Positions 1 to 3,826 of a DNA stretch of 6,097 nt are shown one piece after another. Source of the stretch: CAYNLG01 sp964397995 (lineage in GTDB: Bacteria > Planctomycetota > Phycisphaerae > FEN-1346); assembly GCA_964397995.1 (NCBI GenBank), contig CAYNLG010000129.1:1-6097 (forward strand). Direction: 5' to 3'. The notes beneath the pieces are model-generated. The model was not told where the DNA came from, did no database searches, and was given only the letters and a program-made list of their open reading frames with translations. Every line of letters begins with the position of its first letter. The first letter of the stretch is position 1. The translations under genes were made by a program, and so were the position numbers.

Positions 1-39
1 GGCGGACGAGGGGGGGGGGCGTCGCATGGAAGAGTCGCG

Positions 40-143
40 AAGTAACGTAGTGACGGCGTGACGAAGAGAAGGCCGGAGGGCCCAGGCGTCGGCGGCGCAG
101 ATTACGCGCATGAGTAACGACGTGACGAAGTAACGGAGTGACG
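40..143 (+). repeat. Degenerate 8-bp tandem repeat, two in-register blocks
   Basis: Units fit NNGTRACG. The first block has three units at 40-47, 48-55 and 56-63, with a poorer one at 32-39. The second has four units at 112-119, 120-127, 128-135 and 136-143. The two blocks start 72 bp apart, which is nine units, so they share one register even though the 48 bp between them no longer match the consensus. This looks like one array whose centre has decayed or been replaced. The period is not a multiple of three and stop codons appear in the forward frames, so it is unlikely to be coding. Confidence 0.75.
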
Positions 144-145
144 AA

Positions 146-177
146 GGGGGGCGGACCGGGGACGTCGGGCGCGGGGG
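146..177 (+). other. Potential G-quadruplex
   Basis: Four G-runs (146-151, 158-161, 167-169, 173-177) are separated by spacers of 6, 5 and 3 nt. This fits the usual G3+N1-7 pattern on the plus strand. It begins three bases after the last unit of the 8-bp repeat. In a genome this GC-rich such a pattern can arise by chance, so this is only a sequence match. Confidence 0.4.
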
Positions 178-401
178 ATCGAGAACTGCGAGGGACGTGT
201 GACCGGAGTGCCGGGGGCGGCGCGGAGGAGAAGAGCAAGGGCCTGGGCCGTCCGCTCCGGAGGGGCGGCAGATCATAGCCCCGGGTGGAGGGCGGCTGGC
301 CCGCCGGCGGCGGGCGACGCCGGACGGAACCGGGGGGTGGCGTGGCAAGCCAGGCCATTCTTCTTGTTGTTTCTTTTCTTCTTGGTTCGAGCGGCGGCAA
401 G

Positions 402-451
402 CGCCGCGGCGAAAAGGGCAAGCCGACATGCGCGGGCAGGATGCCCGTGCC
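402..451 (-). repeat. 50-bp repeat, copy A, downstream of PEP-CTERM gene
   Basis: This matches positions 1689-1738 at 48 of 50 bases in the same orientation, the only differences being at 438-439. It contains an inverted repeat: CGGGCA at 433-438 pairs with TGCCCG at 442-447 around the loop GGA. A G-T pair and a further C-G pair extend the stem outward to 431-449. In the sense of the PEP-CTERM transcript it begins 36 nt after the stop codon. Copy B sits in the same place relative to the upstream operon's last gene. It resembles the short dispersed repeats common in planctomycete genomes (from memory, not searched). Confidence 0.85.
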
Positions 452-487
452 ACTGGAAACGGCCACGGGCGTGCAAGGCGGCCCGGC

Positions 488-1447
488 CTACCGGCGGCGG
501 AGGAGGGCCAGGGCGCCGAGGGCCAGGAGGGAGAGGGTCGCGGGTTCCGGCGCGAGCATGTCGCCGGTCTCGACGCGCCAGTGGTCGTAGTCGACGGTGC
601 CGTCGTCGCGGGCGCCGTCGAGGCCGAGGTTGGCGACGGCGTGGCCGAAGACGGTGTCGTCGAGCCAGTCCGCATCGTCGGCGGGGTCGTCGTTGGTGAA
701 GCCGGCGCTCGCGTTGACGGTCGCCCAGGTCTGGCCGTAGGCGACGTCGGTCGAGGTGGCGCCGGTGAAGCCGTCGGTCCAGACGACGGCGCCGCCGGGG
801 GCGGCGGCGCGCCACCCGGTGTCGTTGACGAAGATCTGGAAGGTCCGGAAGGCCTGGCCGTCCCAGTCCGGGAGGGCGAAGGTGGCCAGGTTGTCCACAA
901 GGGCCGCGCCGGTGCCATCGCTGTCCTTGTCGGCGGCGGCGGCGACGATGGCGCCGTAGACGGCGAAGTCGGCGTCGCCGGGGCCGGTCTTATTGAAGGC
1001 GAGGCGGAGCCAGAGGCCGCCCTCGCGGTTGTGGTAGGGGACGAGGGCGTCGGCCTGGTTGTCGCCCTTGTTGCGTTCGTCGACGATGCCGAAGGTGGCG
1101 TTGAGGGCCTCACCGACGTTGGTGTGGGTCACGCCGCCCAGGACGGCGGTGGCGGTAACGCCGTCGGGGGTCCAGGCGTCGAAGCGTCCGTCCCACTCGG
1201 GCGTGTCGTCCTCGTAGCTGACGAGGCCGCCGTTGCCCCAGTCGCCGGTAAGGTTGAAGGTGAGGATGCCGCCCGCTTCGGTCATGCTGCCGTTCCAGAG
1301 GCCGCCGTTGTAGCGGCCGCCGACGCCAAGAGTGTTGGTCTTCGGGTCGCCGTCGTCGAAGGCGTCGTCGATGAGGACGGCGGCGCGGGCGTGCGTCGCG
1401 GCCAAGGCGGCCACGAGGGTGAGCAGAGCGCATAGCGCATAACGCAT
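488..1447 (-). CDS. PEP-CTERM sorting domain protein, secreted
   Basis: A 319-aa exported protein of unknown detailed function. Residues 1-22 form a signal peptide: Arg2, a hydrophobic core rich in Leu and Ala, and an A-R-A site, so cleavage is likely after Ala22. The C-terminus has the full PEP-CTERM signal: Pro-Glu-Pro at 300-302, a hydrophobic helix at about 303-316, and Arg-Arg-Arg at 317-319. In known systems such tails are processed by an exosortase in the inner membrane and the protein goes to the surface or to extracellular polysaccharide; no exosortase is in this window. The body is rich in Asp, Gly, Asn, Thr and Trp with alternating hydrophobic stretches, consistent with a beta-sandwich (LamG/concanavalin-like), but I recognise no named domain. 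The start at 1447 puts GGGGA (1455-1459) 7 nt upstream and begins exactly at the signal peptide. The frame stays open further upstream, but that stretch is not protein-like. It has its own promoter. Confidence 0.9.
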   Translation of the reverse strand: MRYALCALLTLVAALAATHARAAVLIDDAFDDGDPKTNTLGVGGRYNGGLWNGSMTEAGGILTFNLTGDWGNGGLVSYEDDTPEWDGRFDAWTPDGVTATAVLGGVTHTNVGEALNATFGIVDERNKGDNQADALVPYHNREGGLWLRLAFNKTGPGDADFAVYGAIVAAAADKDSDGTGAALVDNLATFALPDWDGQAFRTFQIFVNDTGWRAAAPGGAVVWTDGFTGATSTDVAYGQTWATVNASAGFTNDDPADDADWLDDTVFGHAVANLGLDGARDDGTVDYDHWRVETGDMLAPEPATLSLLALGALALLRRR

Positions 1448-1454
1448 GGTACAG

Positions 1455-1459
1455 TCCCC
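1455..1459 (-). promoter_or_regulatory. Ribosome binding site of PEP-CTERM gene
   Basis: On the minus strand this reads GGGGA, 7 nt before the ATG at 1447. It supports that start over any point further upstream in the long open frame. Confidence 0.5.
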
Positions 1460-1518
1460 GGGTACGATGTTCCCGGCGCGGACCCCGGAGGTGAAGGGGC
1501 CCGTCGCCCTCCACTTAT

Positions 1519-1546
1519 AGTATAGCACGGGTTCGGCGAGAAGCAA
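1519..1546 (-). promoter_or_regulatory. Promoter of PEP-CTERM gene (extended -10)
   Basis: On the minus strand the -35 is TTGCTT (1541-1546), followed by a 16-nt spacer and the -10 TATACT (1519-1524). TG one base upstream of the -10 makes an extended -10 element. Transcription would start near 1512, leaving a leader of about 65 nt before the ATG. It lies in an AT-richer patch of an otherwise GC-rich gap, which supports the call. Confidence 0.65.
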
Positions 1547-1688
1547 ACCGCAAGAAAGAAGCACGGAGGGCCGTGGAGGAAGAAAGAGACGGCGTGGGGG
1601 AAGAAGAAGACGGCCAAGGCAAAACGTCAGACGACCGCCATAGCGGCGTCGCTGCCGCCGCAGTCCATAGAAAACGGCGAACGACACA

Positions 1689-1738
1689 CGCCGCGGCGAA
1701 AAGGGCAAGCCGACATGCGCGGGCCCGATGCCCGTGCC
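1689..1738 (-). repeat. 50-bp repeat, copy B, downstream of PqqD-like gene
   Basis: This copy is 48/50 identical to 402-451, direct orientation, offset 1287 bp. The inverted repeat is kept: 1718-1724 pairs with 1730-1736 (one G-T pair) around a 5-nt loop. The two bases that differ from copy A fall at the tip of the stem-loop, so the paired arms are conserved while the loop varies. In the sense of the operon transcript it begins 23 nt after the PqqD-like stop codon. Confidence 0.85.
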
Positions 1739-1745
1739 GCCCGGG

Positions 1746-1769
1746 ACGGCAACGGCGACGGCTACGGCT
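1746..1769 (-). repeat. Four-unit hexamer repeat across PqqD-like stop codon
   Basis: Plus-strand units ACGGCN occur at 1746-1751, 1752-1757, 1758-1763 and 1764-1769. On the minus strand the run starts in the last codons of the PqqD-like gene, includes its TAG (1762-1764) and continues downstream. The short array could have arisen by slippage and may have set the present C-terminus. Confidence 0.6.
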
Positions 1770-2160
1770 GTTTCTTGTCGGCGATGAAGAGGACGAGGCC
1801 TTTGCGGGCGAGGGTCTTGAGGTAGGTCGTCAGGCCCATCTCGGCTTCCTTGTAGGACCAGTGCCAGCGGTCGCGCATCCAGGCGAGCAGGGCCTCGGTC
1901 GTGTGGTCGCCGTCGCAGCGGCGCCAGATTTCGGCGCCGATCTCGTCGAGTTCGATGCGGCGTTCGGCCGGCCCCTTGAAGACGAGCGGCTCTTTGCCGC
2001 CCGGCTGGCGCGTCGGCACCCGCAGCCGCACCCCCCCGGTCTCGGGGTCGTCTTCCCACTGGACGTGCCGGTTGCGCACGGGGCGCGACGCCAGGCTCCG
2101 GGTGCGGTCGAGGGGTTCGGGGTGGGTGCGGCCGGCGGCCTTCTTGATCCAGTCGAGCAT
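1762..2160 (-). CDS. PqqD-like (RiPP recognition element fold) protein
   Basis: A 132-aa protein of the PqqD family. Family members bind peptide substrates through a small winged-helix-like RRE fold and present them to a modifying enzyme, often a radical SAM protein. The family signature is clear at residues 71-87, Leu-Asp-Glu-Ile-Gly, then Ile-Trp, then Cys-Asp-Gly-Asp-His-Thr. An amphipathic region with Glu-Ala-Glu at about 105-107 and a Leu-rich helix ending in Gly-Leu-Val at 121-123 follow. It is longer than stand-alone PqqD (roughly 90-100 aa), with a basic N-terminal extension of about 30 residues. The start at 2160 overlaps the stop of the upstream gene by one base (TGATG) and has a strong GGAGG (2168-2172) 7 nt upstream. 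No radical SAM gene or precursor peptide is visible, so a RiPP role is unproven; PqqD-like proteins also occur alone in planctomycetes. Family call firm, function open. Confidence 0.8.
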   Translation of the reverse strand: MLDWIKKAAGRTHPEPLDRTRSLASRPVRNRHVQWEDDPETGGVRLRVPTRQPGGKEPLVFKGPAERRIELDEIGAEIWRRCDGDHTTEALLAWMRDRWHWSYKEAEMGLTTYLKTLARKGLVLFIADKKQP

Positions 2161-3119
2161 CAGGCCCCCTCCGGCGGCGCGGCCGCGTGGCAGACGACGC
2201 GCCAGTCGGCTTCGGCGGCGGCGTCGAGGGTCTTGGCGTAGACCTGGACGGCCCAGAGGCGGTTCGTCGCGGGGCAGTGCCAGGCGGTGGCCTCCAGGGC
2301 CCGGCCCGCCAGGGCCGCGTCGCCGCGCCCCAGCCGCCCGAGGAGCCCCCCCAGGCCGCGCGGCTCGCGGGTCGCGACCAGGACCGGGTCGCCGCGCGCC
2401 TCGGCCCGCTGGACCCGGGCCGGGTCGAGCTTGACGCGTTTCGGGAGCTGGGCCTCGAGCCAGGCCTCCAGGTCGGTCTTGCGGAGGAGGACCTCGGCGG
2501 GTCCCGCGCGGCGGACGTCGGCCTGAAGGCCGCCGGGGCCGCTGAACTGGAGCCGCGCATGGCCCGGGCCGAACTCGTGGCCCGTCAGGCGCCAGGCGGC
2601 GGGGGTTTCGAGGTGGAGGCGGTAGAGGGACCAGAGGACGGGGGCCTGGAAGTCGGCGGGGTGGTCCTCGAAGGTCTCGACGAGGCGGCGGACGGTGCTG
2701 AGGCGGAGGTCGCGCTCCGGGAAGAGGACCTGGAGGGCGGAGACGCGTCGGCAGGTTTCGCAGGCGAGGAAGAGGGCCACGCATTCGACGTCGCCGCTCC
2801 ACCGCACCGCCTGGCCGCGCATCCCCTCCGGCCAGGCCGCGCCGACGTCGAAGGCCTCGGGCTCACGGCGGAAGGGGCGGTCCTTCTTGGCGGCGTGTTT
2901 GAGCTGCTTGATGTAGTTCTCGGCGGCGACCTCGGCGGCGGTGTCGCGGTAGGAGCGGTCGTACTTGACCTCGAGGCACTGCATCAGAGGGTCGTCGAAG
3001 CGGAGGTAGCCGGAGGCGTCGTCGCCCTTGAGGCTGCCGGGTTCCCACGGCAGGGGGAGCTCGAAGCGGAACCCGCGCCAACCGAAGGGGTACGTGGCGT
3101 CCTGGGCGGCATCGCTCAT
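2160..3119 (-). CDS. Protein of unknown function with internal duplication
   Basis: I do not recognise this 319-aa protein. It has no signal peptide or membrane segment, so it is probably cytoplasmic. The two halves look related. W14-x-x-F-R with L-P and W25 in the first half matches W163-x-x-Y-R with T-P and W176 in the second. Further on, C120 with R125 and A-L-Q-V at 128-131 matches C282 with R287 and A-V-Q-V at 290-293. This suggests two copies of one domain of about 130-150 residues. The first copy also has a C-E-T-C pair at 120-123 that the second lacks, so a metal site is possible but not supported by a full four-ligand set. The start at 3119 overlaps the cobO-type stop (TGATG), with AGGGA (3130-3134) 10 nt upstream. 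Its stop likewise overlaps the PqqD-like start. Coupling to that gene makes it the best candidate partner of the PqqD-like protein. Confidence 0.8.
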   Translation of the reverse strand: MSDAAQDATYPFGWRGFRFELPLPWEPGSLKGDDASGYLRFDDPLMQCLEVKYDRSYRDTAAEVAAENYIKQLKHAAKKDRPFRREPEAFDVGAAWPEGMRGQAVRWSGDVECVALFLACETCRRVSALQVLFPERDLRLSTVRRLVETFEDHPADFQAPVLWSLYRLHLETPAAWRLTGHEFGPGHARLQFSGPGGLQADVRRAGPAEVLLRKTDLEAWLEAQLPKRVKLDPARVQRAEARGDPVLVATREPRGLGGLLGRLGRGDAALAGRALEATAWHCPATNRLWAVQVYAKTLDAAAEADWRVVCHAAAPPEGA

Positions 3120-3661
3120 CAGTACTCGATCCCTGGGCGCGCCGGCTCGCCGCGCTGGTGCGGGTGCTTGACGAGGCGCATCTCGGTCACGAGGTCGGCC
3201 CGGTCGCGGACGGCCTCGGTCGCGCCACGGCCGGTGAGGACGAGGTGGACCGGCGCGGGCCGCGCCTCCAGGAGCGCCAGCACGTCGGCCTCGTCGAGGA
3301 GCCCGAGGCGGGCGGCCGTGAGGACCTCGTCGGCGACGAGCAGGTCGCAGGCGCCGTCGGCGAGGAGGGTGCGGCAGCGGTCGAGGGCGGCGCGGGCGGC
3401 GGCATGGGCGTCGGCCTCGCCGGCCGGCGCGCCGGGCACGACGAAGCCGCGCCCCAGCCGCTCGATCACCAGGGCCGGGGCGAGACGCTCGGCGGCCGCG
3501 TGTTCGCCGCACGCCCGGGCCTTGATGAACTGGACGACGCGGACGGCCAGGCCGTGGCCGACGGCGCGGAGGGCCTGGCCGAGGGCGGCGGTGGTCTTGC
3601 CTTTGCCGTCGCCGGTGAAGACGAGGACGAGGCCGCCGGGGGCGGGCGCGTCGGGGGTCAC
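3119..3661 (-). CDS. Cob(I)alamin adenosyltransferase, CobO/BtuR/CobA type
   Basis: A 180-aa corrinoid adenosyltransferase that transfers the adenosyl group from ATP to the Co(I) corrinoid, giving adenosylcobalamin or its precursors in the cytoplasm. The family's modified P-loop is at 17-24 (G-D-G-K-G-K-T-T), followed by V-Q-F-I-K at 43-47, R-G-F at 71-73, a Walker B-like D-L-L-V-A-D-E at 106-112, T-G-R-G-A at 143-147, A-D-L-V-T-E-M at 155-161, K-H-P at 165-167 and a C-terminal G-I-E-Y. It is full length but lacks the roughly 25-residue N-terminal extension of E. coli BtuR. The Trp two residues after the active-site Phe in the enterobacterial enzymes is Val here, as far as I recall typical of the short-form subgroup. 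The start is GTG at 3661 with GGGAG (3669-3673) 7 nt upstream. It is the first gene of the operon. No other cobalamin gene is nearby, so it may serve B12 salvage. Confidence 0.92.
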   Translation of the reverse strand: MTPDAPAPGGLVLVFTGDGKGKTTAALGQALRAVGHGLAVRVVQFIKARACGEHAAAERLAPALVIERLGRGFVVPGAPAGEADAHAAARAALDRCRTLLADGACDLLVADEVLTAARLGLLDEADVLALLEARPAPVHLVLTGRGATEAVRDRADLVTEMRLVKHPHQRGEPARPGIEY

Positions 3662-3668
3662 GTCGGGT

Positions 3669-3673
3669 CTCCC
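3669..3673 (-). promoter_or_regulatory. Ribosome binding site fixing the GTG start of cobO-type gene
   Basis: GGGAG on the minus strand lies 7 nt before the GTG at 3661. The ATG further upstream (3689-3691) is in another frame, reaches a stop after ten codons and overlaps the promoter -10, so GTG is the start. Confidence 0.6.
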
Positions 3674-3688
3674 GCGGGGTCGGGGCCC

Positions 3689-3717
3689 ATTCTAGGGCGC
3701 GGGCCGCGCGGCCGCAA
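3689..3717 (-). promoter_or_regulatory. Promoter of the cobO/unknown/PqqD-like operon
   Basis: On the minus strand the -35 is TTGCGG (3712-3717), with a 17-nt spacer and the -10 TAGAAT (3689-3694, five of six to consensus). Transcription would begin near 3682, giving a leader of only about 20 nt. That is too short for a cobalamin riboswitch. The palindrome at 3702-3713 fills most of the spacer. Confidence 0.6.
3702..3713. promoter_or_regulatory. Perfect 12-bp palindrome in operon promoter spacer
   Basis: GGCCGCGCGGCC is its own reverse complement. It lies between the -10 and -35 of the operon promoter and touches the first two bases of the -35. That is a classic place for a dimeric repressor to bind, but GC-rich DNA produces such palindromes by chance, so the operator role is inference. 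Confidence 0.3.
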
Positions 3718-3722
3718 GGCGA

Positions 3723-3756
3723 CCGACGCCGGGAAAAAGGCTTTGCGTCGCGTCGG
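3723..3756. promoter_or_regulatory. Inverted repeat over the tex promoter -35
   Basis: CCGACGC at 3723-3729 is the reverse complement of GCGTCGG at 3750-3756. A second, overlapping copy of GCGTCG at 3745-3750 can pair with 3724-3729. The right arms overlap the -35 of the tex-family promoter. It could be an operator or a chance feature. Confidence 0.25.
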
Positions 3757-3772
3757 CGGGGGCGCGTATACT
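3743..3772 (+). promoter_or_regulatory. Promoter of tex-family gene
   Basis: The -35 TTGCGT (3743-3748), an 18-nt spacer and the -10 TATACT (3767-3772) predict a start near 3779 and a leader of about 48 nt. The -10 is identical to that of the PEP-CTERM promoter, and all three promoters in the window begin their -35 with TTGC, which supports the calls jointly. Confidence 0.55.
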
Positions 3773-3826
3773 GCGCATCCCGTCCCACGGACGCCGTCGG
3801 AGCGTGCAGAAAAAGGTCCAGCCAGC

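Larger units (their letters stand above)
1..487. other. Gene-free repeat-rich region
   Basis: No reading frame here has a plausible start, ribosome binding site and protein-like composition. The region holds an 8-bp tandem repeat, G-runs (ten G at 10-19) and a possible G-quadruplex. It also holds perfect or near-perfect GC hairpins at 252-268 (7-bp stem with one G-T pair, loop GGA), 299-315 (7-bp perfect stem, loop GGC) and 391-407 (6-bp stem GCGGCG, 5-nt loop), and one copy of a 50-bp repeat. A pyrimidine-rich tract lies at 357-386. It is the downstream flank of the minus-strand PEP-CTERM gene. None of the hairpins is followed by a T-run on either strand, so no intrinsic terminator can be called. 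Whether the hairpins help end transcription is open. Confidence 0.75.
1448..1761. other. Intergenic gap between PqqD-like and PEP-CTERM genes
   Basis: There is no gene in these 314 bases. The gap carries the PEP-CTERM promoter and leader, and a purine-rich plus strand at about 1546-1625 (pyrimidine-rich on the transcribed minus strand). It also carries a 6-bp hairpin at 1643-1661 (GCGGCG/CGCCGC, 7-nt loop), copy B of the 50-bp repeat and a short hexamer repeat. No hairpin with a T-run marks the end of the upstream operon, so read-through into the PEP-CTERM gene cannot be excluded. Confidence 0.7.

Noticed and set aside
1..111. Minus-strand frame open from 111 to the left edge
   Set aside because: Its protein sequence is produced by the 8-bp repeat and poly-G; no ribosome site or family likeness.
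40..143. CRISPR array
   Set aside because: Units are 8 bp with no spacers of uniform length and no cas genes are present.
449..456. GCCACTG-like string resembling part of a cobalamin riboswitch
   Set aside because: No B12 box or other conserved elements nearby, and it is far from the cobO-type gene and on the other strand.
428..1435. 335-codon plus-strand open frame over the PEP-CTERM gene
   Set aside because: Its Gly/Val/Glu-rich product is the shadow of the PEP-CTERM gene, and its first codons lie in the 50-bp repeat.
1643..1661. Hairpin downstream of the operon as an intrinsic terminator
   Set aside because: No T-run follows on the minus strand; stem is only 6 bp with a 7-nt loop.
488..2560. 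Reading the PEP-CTERM frame as a 690-aa protein
   Set aside because: The extra upstream part overlaps two other genes, runs through a promoter and a repeat, and is Arg/Pro/Ser-rich; the signal peptide begins at 1447.
3658..3691. Ten-codon upstream frame whose TGA overlaps the cobO-type GTG start
   Set aside because: Its ATG overlaps the predicted -10 of the promoter, so it should not be in the transcript.
2187..3695. 502-codon plus-strand open frame opposite the operon
   Set aside because: Antisense to three well-supported minus-strand genes, low-complexity Gly/Glu/Ala/Val composition, no recognisable domain.
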